A DNA stretch of 64,000 nucleotides from Chrysomallon squamiferum (GCA_012295275.1 CM022672.1:19629394-19693393); one strand, 5' to 3'; positions 1-14,437 are shown, counted from the stretch's first letter. The notes: a model not told the origin generated them from the letters alone. A program made the numbers and translations.

Positions 1-240
1 AGTGGTTTTTAAGACTGTGTATATTTTCTGGGTAGCCTGTGCCATATCACTGTTATAACTTTATAAATTATAGCTATCACTCCAGCTGTCATAACAAAGG
101 CAACATTAATAGAGTTTGTATACAAGTTAAAGGAATACCCCACGTTATATGTGAGATTGATACTGTGAGTTGAAAACAGATGTTTGACTACTGTGTCATT
201 ACAGCTGTTTAATAAATTTAAAAAGAATTATTTTAGAATT

Positions 241-242
241 TA

Positions 243-302
<60 letters not shown>
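241..302. repeat. (ATA/TAA)n microsatellite
   Basis: About twenty uninterrupted TAA units. It belongs to the trinucleotide class that recurs throughout this window. Confidence 0.95.
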
Positions 303-307
<5 letters not shown>

Positions 308-1609
308 TAATAAAATGAAAATAATAATAATAATAATAAGAAGAATTTCTGTCTGCCTAAAAGATGTTCTGTGCTGTTAGTTCATATTTCAAATTGTTTT
401 ATATTTAAAATTAATTAAATAAAAAATGTATAAATTTTACTTTAATTAAAAATCATTAAAAAAGTAAATCACAAATAAAAGTAAAATTAATAAGAATGAA
501 GTAACACAGAATTTATAAAAGTAATGAAAAGTAAGTAAAACAAAAATGTACAAAGTTAATAATTAAAGTAAATAAAGTAAGAAAAACACCTTTAATAAAA
601 TTTGTTTTAAAAATCCAAATACAGTATATAAAATTAATAAAACAAATTATATAAAACAGAAATATATAAAATTACTTGAAGTTTAAATTTTTATTTTTGA
701 AATTATTTTAAAAACAACTTAAAATATGTAAAATTATTTGAAACTAATAATAATAACGATAATAATAATAATAAATAAATAAACAAATATTGTAAAAAAA
801 AATAATAATAACATATAAAAAATACAACCTCAAAAAATGTAAAATTAATATTAATTAAAAGTTAAAAAAAAAGAAAAAAGTATAACTATAAAAAAAATAA
901 AGCAAACAAAATTATGTAAAATTACATAAAATTATTAAAATAATAAAAAAAAAAACCCTCAAAAATATGTAAAATTTAATAAAAAATAAATAAAAACCAA
1001 AGCATGAAAAATTACTTTAATAAAATCTAAATAACAAAAAGAAATATGTATGTAAAGTACATAAAAACTAAATTAAACAACAATATGTAAAAATCACCTT
1101 AATATAAAAAAAAAAAAAAAAAAAAAATATAAATTAAAACAGGAATACATAAAATCATTTTAATAAGAACTGAGTCAAACAAAAAATTACCACTTCGCTT
1201 GCCTGTTACTTAACATGTTCCTTTAACAGTTTCGTATATTTTTTACAAACAGAAATGCCTGATCCATTTAGCATATGTTAAACTTTTATTACCTCCATTC
1301 AAGAAAGGCTTGTACAGACCACATCATTTGTTTTCATTTTAAGACATTAAAGTTTTTAATGGGGGAAAAAACACAGGAATATGCATGGAAATGAAAGCAG
1401 TGGGAGCCTTTGATGCTGCCTTTCAAGTGTTACAGTCGTCCATTTTCTAATCTATATTATAATGAAGGTGTTTTCTGTGACAAACATTTGGTTGTAATTT
1501 AATTGACAGCTTTGTTATTTGAAAAAACAAGGCAGTTACTGAATAAACTAGTAAAAAATACAACAAAAAAAAAGCTAAAAAAAAAAAGATAGTTATTCTG
1601 TAAGTGAAA

Positions 1610-1643
<34 letters not shown>

Positions 1644-1999
1644 GTAGCAGTAGTAGTAATAATAATGGTAATAATAATCATCATCATCATCATGATGTCT
1701 TCATAATAATACTACTAATGAAAGAATTTTGATTATTACTGGAATGAAATTAATGATGTTAACTGTGTACAAAGGTTAGAGATTGAAATGTAACATGTGG
1801 GTTGCATATGGCAAACAGTTCTGTACCTATTTATCAGACACCTGTTTCTTGTTGTAAATCCTTCACTGCTCCATTTTCTTTTTCTTTTTTTTTTTTTTTT
1901 TTTGCAGGGCAGGGAAAAAACATATGTCAGGGGTGAAGGATATATATTTATATAGATAGTGTTAATGTAGATGTATTTAAATATAATAATAAATAATAA

Positions 2000-2795
2000 A
2001 AAGAAGGCTTGTAATACATGTGAGATATTTATTGGGAAAATAGAAGTAATAAAACGTAAAAATAAATAACAAAAACCAGGATTGTGAAGGACAGATATAA
2101 GGAGTTTGAAAGATAATGATAAATAGTGGAAATAAAGCTTATAATTATTAGAAAAATAGAAGTTTTGAATTATTACGATGATAATAAAAAGAAGGATTGT
2201 GAAGGACGTTTATGGGAAATTTACAAGTATTAAAATACACAGATAAAATAATAATTAGAAAGCTTTTAATATTTGTGGGACATTTATCAAGAGAACAGAA
2301 GAATTAAAATATAAAATAAAATAATAAAAAGAAGGTGATGAAGTCATTCATAGTGAATTTAAAAGTATTAAAACATAATAGTAAAAAGATGGCTTTTAAT
2401 AATTGCGGGATATTTATTAGGAAAATAGAAGTATTAAAATATTAGGATGATAGAAAGAAGAGTTGTAAGGGATACTTATGGGGAATTTACAAATATTAAA
2501 ATAAAATAATAATAAAAAAGATGGCTTATAATGTTGGGGGAATATTTACCTGGAAATTAGAAGAATTAAAACATTATGATTATAATAAAAAAAGATTTGT
2601 GAGGGATATTTAAGGGGTTTCTCAAAGTATTAAAACATAATAATAAATAATAATTAATGTGTTTTTAATAATTGTGGGATATTTATTAGCAAAATAGAAG
2701 TAATAAAATATTATGATGAAAATAGAAAGAAGAGTTGTGAAGTATACTTATGGGCATTTTACAAATGTTAAAATATAATAATAATAACTGTGGAA
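2000..2795. repeat. Tandem repeat, about 130-bp unit, six diverged copies
   Basis: A phrase of the form GGCTT(T/A)TAATAATTG...GGATATTTATTAGGAAAATAGAAG...TTAAAAT recurs with starts near 2007, 2137, 2261, 2391, 2523 and 2659. That gives a period of 124-136 bp. A second block, AAAGAAG.GTTGTGA.GGATAC.TATGGG, sits at a constant offset inside each unit. The copies differ by many substitutions and small indels, so the array is old. No open frame runs through it. Confidence 0.8.
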
Positions 2796-3187
2796 AGTTT
2801 GTTGGAAAAATAGTACTAGCACTTCTCCATGTTACAAAACGATTCATTCCAAATTATCACCCATTAAGAAAAAACTTTTTTTTTTTTTTTTTCTTTAAAA
2901 ACATCACAAAACTGATGACTTTGGTTTCAGCCAAAACATTTTTATCATGAATTGTTAACAAATAAATAAAGGAAACTCAAACTTATAACAACTGACATTA
3001 AATCAAAGATATACACTCTTTCAAACAAAAAAAAAAACTTAGGAAAAAAACAAAAACACTTCTTTACAAAAACTGCCACATTTACAGCTAATTTTTAGTC
3101 ACTTTGATTTTCAACAGATGGGTTTGTTTTTTTTCTTCAGGAACATGTCAAGAGTTGTTTATTCTTTTTCTTTTCTTTACAAATTTG

Positions 3188-3357
3188 TCAATAACAAGCA
3201 GAAGAATTTTTCAGATCTGTGATAACCTTTGGATCTTGTGAGGGAAACATTTTAATGGTTTCTTCTATGTATTCAACAGCCTCTTCAGGTCCTTTGAGTG
3301 TAGAACTCGTGCATTTCTTCTTCTTTTCTTTCCTCTTGCTTTTGTTTTCACAAGAGA
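3188..3357 (-). CDS. Candidate terminal exon of an unidentified gene
   Basis: On the minus strand an AG acceptor context at 3359-3358 is followed by an open frame of 55 codons ending in TGA (3190-3188). The peptide starts SCENKSKRKEKKKKC and continues with an acidic helix-like segment, GPEEAVEYIEETIKMFP, before the end SSACY. An AATAAA signal lies about 25 nt past the stop (TTTATT on the plus strand at 3158-3163), which suits a last exon. Codon use and composition look more like protein than the surrounding DNA. I do not recognise the family and could not find upstream exons, which would have to lie to the right, opposite the betaglycan gene. A retrotransposed fragment or chance frame is also possible. 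Confidence 0.35.
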
Positions 3358-3989
3358 CTCATCATTAGAAAACTAATGTGTGTGTGTGTGTGTGTGTTTG
3401 TCCATGTATCTGTCTCTGGGTGTATCTGTGTGTGTGTGTGTGTTAAGCCCGTACATGTGTTTCTCTGTATGGGTGTTTGTGTTTAAGTAAGTAATTCATG
3501 TTGTATAAGATAATATGTATTTTGGTAAAATGGTCACAATAAATGAAAATAAAAAGTTCAGAAAAAATTAAGTGTTTTTAATTGTAAGTTATGGATAAGA
3601 AACAGACAAAAGGGAAAATGAAATGTCTTGAATTATTATGATGATAATTGATTAAGTTTGGGGAAATCCTAACAGCCAATTTCAGGAAAGAAATGAACAA
3701 CTAATAAGAGAAATTTACAAGATGAAGGAAAAGGAATAATTTTGACATGTATTTTGATAATTATAAAAAGTTATAAGTATTGAAATGACTAGTTCTAGAG
3801 GAGGATCGAGGAAACTGCCAAGAAAAGGACAAAAATAAATAACCTTGAGTTGTATAAAGGTAAATGGGGGAAATGTAATGGACAGAAGTAATCAAAACAG
3901 GGAAGCACTGGGCAAGAAACAGTAATGTAGAGAGTGAAATTTCTACCTGTACAGAAGAAATACCATGACTATATTTTTTATTTATTACT

Positions 3990-4450
3990 GTTGTTATTAT
4001 GTTTCACTGACTGGAAGGGGAGGGATGTTGACAGGTGAGGTCGTGGAACGTCAGCAGGTATTGAACTAATCAGCAGTATTTTGGCCTACCGTTCTGATTC
4101 TAAATGCCACAACCTTACTCAGCAAGCCCACCTCCGAAAGCAGATACACGCACCATGTGTTTTGTGTTGCATAATGTTCTGCAAACACAGGAGGCCAGAG
4201 CAGGAGCTGGGGTTCACCTTGTTTTGATCAGCGCTGTGATGTGTTTACGTGACTAATTGCGTAAACAGATTGGACTTGTAGGGCCTGCACTGGCAACTGT
4301 TTGAAGTTTGCTGATAATTCCATCACACCACTGTCATGTATTTAACACTGCGTACTCTGGGCTTTCTCACATGCAGAGCAGAGTTCACTTCTGTGGTGCT
4401 GCTGGTTGGGTTTGAGGGGTCAGGGGTTCAAACCTCATTAGAGGATCTGA
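3990..4450. repeat. Possible decayed tRNA-derived SINE sequence
   Basis: This less AT-rich segment carries two pol III B-box-like motifs. One is GGGTTCAAACCTC near 4425-4437 on the plus strand. The other, AGTTCAATACC, is on the minus strand near 4057-4067, preceded by an A-box-like TGGCATTTAG near 4109-4100. Neither can be folded into a full tRNA. I infer a degenerate short interspersed element, or two fragments in opposite orientation. Unrelated sequence with chance motifs cannot be excluded. Confidence 0.2.
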
Positions 4451-5555
4451 TGTGATTCATTTTTTTTTTTTTTTTTTTTGTGCTGATTGTACGAGATTTA
4501 TCTTGTTTGATTCTATGAGGTCAATGTCTCATGTGTGTTAATGAAATTGTAGCCAGAGTTGGATGCAGAAAGATCTTCTTCTACTTCTTCTTCTTCTTTT
4601 TCTTCTTAGTATTGTTGTTATACTATTATTATTATTTTACCAGTTTTTAAAATGTAAAATATTAAATTGCCAGTAGTTATTGATGTGCAGCTGCATTTGT
4701 TTCCTATTTGTTGTTTTTTTATCATTATTCTAAACCATATTTATGGGTGTTATATGCAGACATACAAACACACACTTACACACAGACACACACACACACA
4801 GATATGAACTTGCATATGCAAATACACACAAATACACTGACAAACACAAATATATGCACCCACTCATAAATAAATTCATACACATATAAATATATATATC
4901 AGTATATACAGCTGTATGTACACAATCACATTAAATAACTTAGAAACTTTGTATACATGTCTGTATAAAATACAATTAGTATATACAACATTAAAAGTGG
5001 GTGGAGAAACAAGTGTTGGTTTTCAGTATGGATAACTTTTCTATTTCCCTTCAGTGATAAATATGCCAGATGTTTTTTTGTGTTTTTTTAAAAAGTAATT
5101 AGTTTTTGCCTCGTCAATCTTAGAAGTTTATCTCTTCAGCTTCCTCATCCTTCTAAAATGTTGATAATAATTCAGTGTCTTAATAGTACAGTAGTTATGC
5201 AGTCAGTCATGAGTCTAATAGATAAATGGTTCAAATCTTTGTATCAGCTCCAAACCAAAGCTTAAAGGGAATGGGGATTCCAGTGTAATATTTCTTCTGA
5301 CTTATTTTCTAACAGATGAAAGATTATCTTCAATATTAATTAGGTATTCAGAATATATGTCATTTTTTTTCTTATGTGTAACATATATTTTAACATAATA
5401 TTCATTGCCATAAATTAATTGCACAATAAAAATTGTTTAAAAAAAAAAAAGTATATAAATGAATATGTATGTGAGCAGAGTTATATTTTTGTTTTTCCTT
5501 CTGTGTGTTTATATTAAGAATTATAACTTACGTTTTCATTTTGTTTTTTTCACAG

Positions 5556-8383
5556 ATACCCAAACACTCGACAATTCGCTTTAAGAAAAGTCGAATGCGG
5601 AAACAGTTTAAGGGACGGACAGTGGCAATTCCAGACAGCCACAACGTTGAGCAGTTTGCGAAATGGGTGCGGAAGAAATTCAAAGCTCTGACATCTTACA
5701 GTGAGGTGAAAGGAACCAGCATTGTTTTTCAAGTTGGTACAGGTAGGAAAATGATTTATCAAACTTTATATGCAAACTGGAATTTATGGATCTGTATTAC
5801 ATAACCTGTTGAGAGTCTTCAGTATCAGTAGCTAAAGTCATCTTTTATAATAGACTGAGCTGTAATGGTATAATAATGTAAGGTTTATCATATCAAATTT
5901 TCGTCAGACATTTTAATGTATTATGCTTCTGTTGTAGTTCAGAATTTATGCATTACAAGTGAAAAACTTAAATTTGTTTTCTTGTTTTTCTTATTATTTC
6001 ATTTCGTTCCTGTAAAAATACAGTAAGCAATATAATTTAGATTCAAAGCAATGACAATGATTGTTATGAGTTATTTGAAATCAGTTACTTTATACAAGTG
6101 AATGGTTGAGCAGTGTCAAGATTAGTGATCAGATATCAACTCTTTTTAGTTCTCCTTTCACTATCAAGTCAATACTCTAGAACTAGCTTTTCAAAGATCA
6201 TTTCTGTCTGTGCATTTCTGTCTGTCTGACAGATTCTCTGCTTTTAAGTTTTTAAAAAGTGTATCTGTAGAGATAGCAGGTTTCCTGTGTAATTATTTGT
6301 GTTACAGTTATCTGCTTTGTGCAGTTATATTCTTGTAGAAACAAATGTGTTATGTATTTCTTCCCCTACTTCACACAGACCCCTATGCCAGTCGCGAATG
6401 CAATGTCACAGATTTAATGGAGAGTCCTTTTGCAATGACATCACAGATGCAGCAGCAGCCCATCTCTGGCTGTGTAACATCAGGCAGGAAAAACTTCTTT
6501 GCCAAGTAAGTGTGACATACCTTACACAACCATTTTTATTAAGTTTTAATATTTTTGTTTTCAAAAAGAATAACTGTGTCTGTCACTTGGTAGAGAGAAA
6601 ACTGTCTTTGTATTAAAATTGAAAATTTGTTTTATAATCTTGTTTTGTTTCTAGACAACCAAAGAAACATTTTTTTTTTTATTTCACCTTAAGTTTACCC
6701 TTCTCAAGACAACAAAGAATCATTTGTTTTTATTTTTATTTATTGTGTTGTTTTCTAGACCAGTCTACATTATTGAAATGCTGAAAGAGCCGTCTGATTC
6801 TGTGTATGAAAAGAACTCTGTCGTGGAACTGGAAGTGACGTCTGCCAATGATGAGCCAATAGAAAAGATTTCTACCTGATAATAAAGTCTCCGTCAGGTC
6901 TCAGGTGGCATGTGCGGAGTCGAAAAGTCCAAGGATGGATCGACATTGTTGTAAGTGTCCCAAAATCTATTTGTGCAAATTTTTATATACATTTTATTTT
7001 GAGATGTTAAGACGTTTTGGTAGATTAAAAGATTCTAATATCTAAAAGCAGTTAAGAAAAGATAGATATAAAAACAACCCTTTGACATCTTGTGAATGTT
7101 TAACTTTGCTTAGTGAAGTTTATGAAATTTATCTCTTTTACTGGAAACATTTGTCTTCCATAATTGAAAAAAAAAGAAAAAAAGAAGAAGAAGCAGAAAT
7201 TACCTCTCTTTGATTCAGAACACATTTATCTCCCTTTAACAGAGTACAGATTTACTTCCCATTAGTTAAGTACACATTTTTCGGTATTTAATTCAGTATA
7301 TATTTATCTCCCTTTAATTTACTGCACATGTCTCTCTCTAATTTAATACTATCTTTTTTCCCGCACATACTAATTAGTATTTTCATCCCTTTAGGTCAGT
7401 ACATATTTACCTGTTATCAACTCAATATATATTTGTCTCTTTTTTTTTCTTCATATAATTAAAACCTAATTTTTTTTTCTCACATACATATAAAAAAATA
7501 ATCTTTTTTCTTCACATAACTAAAATCTGATTTATTGTCTTTAATCAAGGACATGTTCATTGACTTTAACAACTCTGTGCATTTACTTGCAGACGGATGC
7601 TGAAGTTGACTTGAAGGGGATTCGCATGCACACTGTGGCTCTGCGGCGTGAAGTGATGGAGGCAACTGGGTCTGAGCTGATTAACTGGGCGGAGTACTAC
7701 ATCGCTCCTGTTGAATCGTACACCAGGGTTCCCACAGCAAACAGGATCAAACTGCTGTTATCCACCAACGGTGAGAGACTTTTACATCTGTGTAGTCTGA
7801 ATAACAACAGCAATGATATTGTAATCTGAATAACAACAGCAATAATATTGTAATCTGAATAACAGCAATCCTAATCTGAATAACAACAGCAATGATAAAT
7901 GATATTGTAATCTGGATAACAACAGCAATAATATTGTAATCTGGATAACAACAGTAATCTGAACTGATAACAACAGCAATATTATTGTAATCTGGATAAT
8001 AATATTATAATAAAGCATTGTAATCTGTAACAATAGCAATAATATTATTTTTTTTAATTTTTCTTTAATGTTTCTGTTTCTGTTTCTTAAAGCATTTAAA
8101 TAATAATAATTATATATTAAAAATTTGTTGAGTATGTCTTTAAAGTTTTTCAAAAGTTTCTGTTCTTTGTGTTTGGTCAAATACATTTTCTGTTAGTTTA
8201 TTTATTTAGTTTATCAATTAAATATTAGTTGGGTTTCAGAAATTCTGTGTAAGTAGTAATTTCATAAACCTTAAGATATTTACCCGTTGGTAATAAAATT
8301 AAAAGTAGTGTTTTATTTATCTATATAATTTTTTCATTTATTTTACAGAATAATTTTTATTTTACTCACATATGTAATATATC

Positions 8384-8420
<37 letters not shown>

Positions 8421-8722
8421 AAAATTATACTGTAGAATTACTCTATTTGTTATTGCATTTCATTTGGTGAATTTTAACTTACAGAAAAGAGAATGGGACC
8501 ATCTCCACCTTTCATGTCAGTGGGATCTAGGGGAGGTAACTCTGCAGTTCCTGAGAAACCGAAGGAGATGAAAGACCACATCAAGGAGATCATTCACACT
8601 CACTGTTTTAATGGCAGGATGGAAATCTCCATTCCTAAATACCTCTTGCAGGTTTAAATGTTTTCTTTTATCTGAGAATGAATTAATTTACATGTATTTA
8701 GACAAATGTGAAAAACTATTTC

Positions 8723-8765
<43 letters not shown>

Positions 8766-11700
8766 AAGTGTTATGTATATATGTATGTTATATATATATA
8801 TAGATGTGTTTGCATATAACATGTAATGTATAATAATGTATTTATGTATGTGTGTGTGTGTGTATGTATCTATGTATGCATGCATGAATGCATACTTGTA
8901 TATGCACACACATATTATACAAAACCTGTAGAGAAATGCAAATGTAAATGCCATTTTCACCAAATAATAAATTTTGATCTAAAAAAATACTTACTAGGAA
9001 AAACAAGATTTGTTATTACTGATGACATTTGTAGTTATACTTTTGTTTCATTTAGTTTATTCATTTTTTTGTATTATTATTTATTTTATTGATTTTTTGT
9101 TGTTATTATTATTATTATTATTATTTTTGTTTTCCTTTACAGCAATTGGGTCTTGTTAAGGAGCAGATAACTCTGTTGGATCCTTCTTGTATGACAACAG
9201 CAAATTCCTCCCATGTTATTCTGAGAACCGCCCTCACTGAATGTCGAACAAAGTTTTTGCAAGTGGATGATGACCATGTGTATTCCAATGCTGTAAATTT
9301 ATTTCTTTCTTATTCTTCTTTTGTGAGAAAATATGAATTTAATAACACACAATACCATAAATATTTTGAAAAACTGATGTGAGATATATATAGTAAATAA
9401 TGAAGAAAAAAGTGTCATTAATGAAGACAGAAAATTTTTAGTGCATAAATTCCAGGATTGTGACTACTGCTACTATTATTATACTTCTGCTACTTTTATG
9501 ATTAATATTACAACAATGCTACTGTTACTACCACTGTTACTGCTACTGCTGTTAATAATTATAGTAAAGATAATAATCATAAGAAAGTAGTTGCTTCTTG
9601 CGTCTAATAATTTCAGGACAATATTAATCTGTTTATTTTGTTTGTCAATTAAAAAACATAATTAAATATTTTTTTTCATCTAATATCAGAGAGAAAACAT
9701 TTTTCTTTGAGAACTGAAATGATAGACCTCATAAATTATTTATAGCCTAGTAATTATCAAAAAAAAAATAATAATAATAATAATATTGATAAATAAAATA
9801 AAAACAACTTTAGTGGATTGTCTGAAAACTTAATGTTAGAAATAATAATTTTATTATCTCATTTTATTTGGTGTGATTAAAGATTAAAACTTATTATTAA
9901 TGCAGACTAAAAAAAAAAAAATGAAATAAAATGATTATAATTATTTTTTTTAATGATTCTTAATTTTTTGCTTTTCTGACACAGATTGTGATCCGAGCTC
10001 CAGATGTGGCAGACACTTTGATGGATGAACTCGGCAGTGCATTCGTTGATGTTCCAGAGATGTCTGGATCTGGATCACATGATCCGAGCGATGGAACCTA
10101 CTTTGACGATGAAGACTTTGACCAGAGTGTTCAGATAGACGTCCAGTGTAAAGTGCCCATGAAAGACATCACAAGTGTCGACATTGAGGTAATATTAATT
10201 GAAATTATTTTTATTCTCAGTAATTACATTAATTAGAGTAAATTTTCTCGATATTGACATTAGTAAAAGTAATTTTTTTTCTTAATATTTACATTAATTA
10301 ATTTTTTACTCAATATTTACATTAATTAATGTAATTTTATCAGTATTTTCATTAAAGTCATATTACCTCAATATTTTTATTAGTTAAAGTAATTTTTTTC
10401 TCAATATTTCTCAATATTTTTATTAATTAAAGCAGTTTTTTTCTCAATATTTCTTAATATTTTTATTAATTAAAGCAGTTTTTTTCTCAATATTTGATTT
10501 AGTTGAAGCAATTTTTTTAATCAATATTTTCATTGGTTAAAGTCATTGTTTTTCTAAATATTTTCATTAGTTACAGTAATTGTTTTTCTTAAAATTTACA
10601 TTAATTAAAGTAATTTTTTCTCTCAGTATTTTCATTAGTTAAAGTTATTTTTTCTCTCAATATTTTTATTAGTCAAAGCAACTTTTTCACAACATTCATA
10701 AATGAATTAATTTTATCACTATTATTATTAATTTTCTCAATATTTACATTAATTAATAATTTCTTACATTGTCATTAGATACTGACACTGTTATTAATTA
10801 TATCGTTCAGTAGTGTAACACATTTATTATTATATATACCAAGTCTGTTATTTAATTCTGACACTGAAGATTTTGTTGATCTAAACACTAATGTTAATGT
10901 TAACACAGAATTCAACAGACAAAGTAAAAGCCGGTGCAGACCGATACATTCTGGAGATGTTTCGGGACGTGACAATGAAACAAAGCATCCAGTTTCCTGT
11001 CATGTTGACAGAGAACACCAGGATCTACATACAGGCAGCCACAGTCACTGGTTAGCTTACATTCTCTTTGTTTCACACCTATTATATATATTGTTTTTTT
11101 ATGATTTGGAAGATTATGATATTCTGTTCTTATTTGTTTTTAAGTATTTGTTGACTCTTATATTTACATATATTTTTTAAATTTTTAAAATTTTTAAAAA
11201 ACATTTTTGAGTGAATTGGGAAGATTATAAAATTCTATTTGTTTTTAAACATTTGATGATTGTTTATATTCTTCTTTTTTATATGGGGAGATTATATTAT
11301 TCTGTTTCTGTTTGTTTTCAAACTTTTGATGACTGTTTATCTAAAAATATACATATATATATTTTAGAAGATTTAAAATTCTTTTTCTGTTTGTTTTCAA
11401 ACATTTGATTACTGTTTTGTTGTTGTTGTTGGTTTTTTGACAACTTGGAAGATTAAAATATTCTACTTCTGTTTGTTTGTTTTTAAATATTGTGACTTTT
11501 TACATTTTATTCTGAATTGGGAAGAATCCAGAATCCTATTTCTGATTGTTTGGTATTAACTTTGTGGCTATACCTTTCCTTGTATATAATTCATATATAA
11601 AGATTGAGAAAAAAATTTGAACCCATTATTTAGTTTCGCTACTGGCTGTTTTGGTTAAATAGTATTAGAACAAAAAAGTTGTGGATTTTTTTTTCCAAAA

Positions 11701-13119
11701 AGTTGAATTCAGTGACATCATCTAAATACATGTGCAGTTTTGTTCACCTTTCAGAATATATATACTTGTCTTATGAAATGAAATCACATTTAAAAAAATG
11801 CCATAGGGAATTAATGAATTGATTGTTGCTAATGTTTTTGTTTTGCTAGCTAAACATGTGTTTTTTTACTTATTTTCCAGACACAAATATTGCTGTACAA
11901 ATAAAAAACTGCTGGGTTTCTCAAGAAAAGCAGTCAGACAAGATGGCCAAAAGCATAATATTGATACAAGACAGGTAGTTAATAAGTTTTTAGATCAAGT
12001 TATTATTATTATTTTTAATTTATTTATATTTGAGCCAATAATTTTAAATCACAAACAGGCTGTTGCTTTCAGAAATGTTTAGGCTTAGTTTTTAATGATG
12101 AATTATTACTTTATAAGCTTGACAATATGTGAACATCTGTGCATAATGCAGTGCAGACTGAGTTGACATGCTAATATATTACATGCTTTGCCTTTGTAAA
12201 AAAAATCCTAATATTTACATAGAACTCTTGTTTAGTTATTGCAAATGGAATTCTAATATCTACTCTTGCTAATAGACTAATCTGTTTACAAAGATTTTAT
12301 GTTTAAGTCTTGACACAGAAGCTGTTTTAAGATTTAGTTTAGGAATTTTGCATCTGTGACAGATATTTATTCATCATTGAAATGATTCACTTAAGTCATT
12401 TTCCATCCTCTTTAACAACTTTTGCTTTGTCAAACAGCTGTGCTGTAGAAGGCAGCCTTTTATGGGAGACACCAACTCGGTCTACGGGTACGAAACACAG
12501 TACCTTCAGTTTCACAGTGCACGATTTCTTCACGTCTGGACGATACAACTATCTGCACTGTGAGTTGTCTCCCTGCCGTCACCTCACTGCACATGGTCAC
12601 CACTCCATCCCACAGTGCAGACACTCCGAGAAGAAGATCTGCCAGAAATCCTCCATGTCTGGGGTTCAACTCCCGCTTTCTATCCAAGCCTTGAGATCAG
12701 GACATTTCAACAACATAGTGACGATTGGACCATGGGAAATTACTGACAAGGAATTAAATATAGCAATTCCAGGACGTAAGAGTCTGAAATTTCTTATTCC
12801 AAAATTTTAAAATAATTTTTCTTTTTCTCCTCTTGTCTGATAGTTGGATTTTTTGATAGTGATTAAATAAAATAAATATCTTCTCTGGTTAATTTTTCAT
12901 TAGTAAGACTGTAAAGTCTAAATTTTTATTTTTTATTTTACATATTACTGTTGTTTATTCTTCTTTTTTTTTGAAAATAAGTTGCAAGTTTATTTTAAAA
13001 TCTTGCATAATCAGTCAACCATACTCTTTTGATTGATATTTAAAAAAAAATATTTGTAAAAAAGATGTTCTTTTTGTACATTTCTCTCTTTAATGTAACA
13101 TTTTTTCTCTTTTCAAACA

Positions 13120-13154
<35 letters not shown>

Positions 13155-13441
13155 AATAATTATAAATTAAATGTAAAAAATAAACAAAACATAATTTTTT
13201 TTTTCTTTCTGACAGTATCTCCACAAATACGATAATAAATATTTCTTTTTCTTTTTTCAGTTAAGAATAAATTTGACTTTATTTACTTATTTATGATAAA
13301 TTTTTGTTTGTTTTGTAAATATGATTTGCTAAAAATGTTTATTATTATTATTATTATTGTTGTTGTTGTTGTTTTTTTTGTTGTTATCATTATTATTATG
13401 ATTATCATTATGACAATTATTATTATTATTATTATTATTAT

Positions 13442-13472
<31 letters not shown>

Positions 13473-14406
13473 GAAGTTGTGGCATCATCATTATCTTTAG
13501 TATTTTTATTATTATTATTATATATTGTTCTGGTTGTTATCATCATTATTGTTATCATTATTATTGTTTATTATTTTCATTTTTATTACTATTTCTTATT
13601 ATTATTATTATTATTACTATTATTATTACTATTACTATTATTATTATTATTATTATTATTACTATTACTATTACTATTACTTTTATTATTGTTATTGTTT
13701 TTGTTATGTTATTGTTATTGTTATTGTTATTATTAGGAGATACATCAAACGGAGGCAGCTACACGTCAGACAAATCTGCCAGGTCTGAAGACGACACCAG
13801 CACGCCACCCCAGCAGAGCGTCATCATCGAGGGTCTCGATTCCGCGACTGTTGTCGGAATTGCATTCGCAGCTTTCACAATTGGCATTTTGCTGACAGCT
13901 GCCTTGTGGTTTATTCATACCCACACAGGTTTGTTTGTTTGTTGTTTGTTGTTTTTTCCCCTTCCCTTCATTACCAGGAATTCAGATAATTGTCAATAAC
14001 AGCAGCGATATATTTTTAAACTATATGTGTGTATAGTATATATAGTTTAAATTTCTAAATTTCTTTCATAGAGTTTCTGAAATTGATTTAATTATTTTTA
14101 CATCTGAATTAATTAATTTAATTTTCTTTAAAAAAAACTTTTTGAAAAATTACCAAATTAATCTTTTGTTTCGGTATGGGTAGCAGTTTTAGTTATAACT
14201 TTGGATGAAATTTTATTGTAGAATTAAGTTTTTAAAAAAATAATATTAAAAAAAAAGCAACATTTTAAAAAAAACTAAAAAAGCCCTACAAACAAATAAA
14301 AACTAGAAAATTTCTTTCAATTTAACTTTTAAGTTTTGATTATTTTGTTTTAATTATTATTATTATTTTATTATTATTACTATTATTATTATTATTATTA
14401 TTATTA

Positions 14407-14437
<31 letters not shown>

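Larger units (their letters stand above)
1..5555. other. AT-rich repeat DNA upstream of the visible betaglycan exons
   Basis: This stretch is dominated by A/T runs, an ATA trinucleotide array near its left end, a 130-bp tandem repeat around 2.0-2.8 kb and several TG/CA tracts. It should contain an intron, and possibly earlier exons, of the betaglycan-like gene, because the first visible exon begins in the middle of the extracellular domain. I found no earlier exon I could support. The one coding-looking piece is on the opposite strand at 3188-3357. The segment 3990-4450 is noticeably less AT-rich and may hold decayed tRNA-derived repeat sequence. Confidence 0.6.

Noticed and set aside
1499-1693. 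Poly-Ile/Thr open frame
   Set aside because: Low-complexity reading of ATA/ATC triplet repeats.
5165-5290. Possible tRNA gene or SINE near GGTTCAAATC
   Set aside because: Only a B-box-like word is present. No A box at the right spacing and no cloverleaf.
13293-13788. Long open frames of poly-Leu, poly-Ile or poly-Tyr
   Set aside because: They are direct readings of the TTA/TTG triplet array in an intron. Only the part after the acceptor at 13737 is coding.
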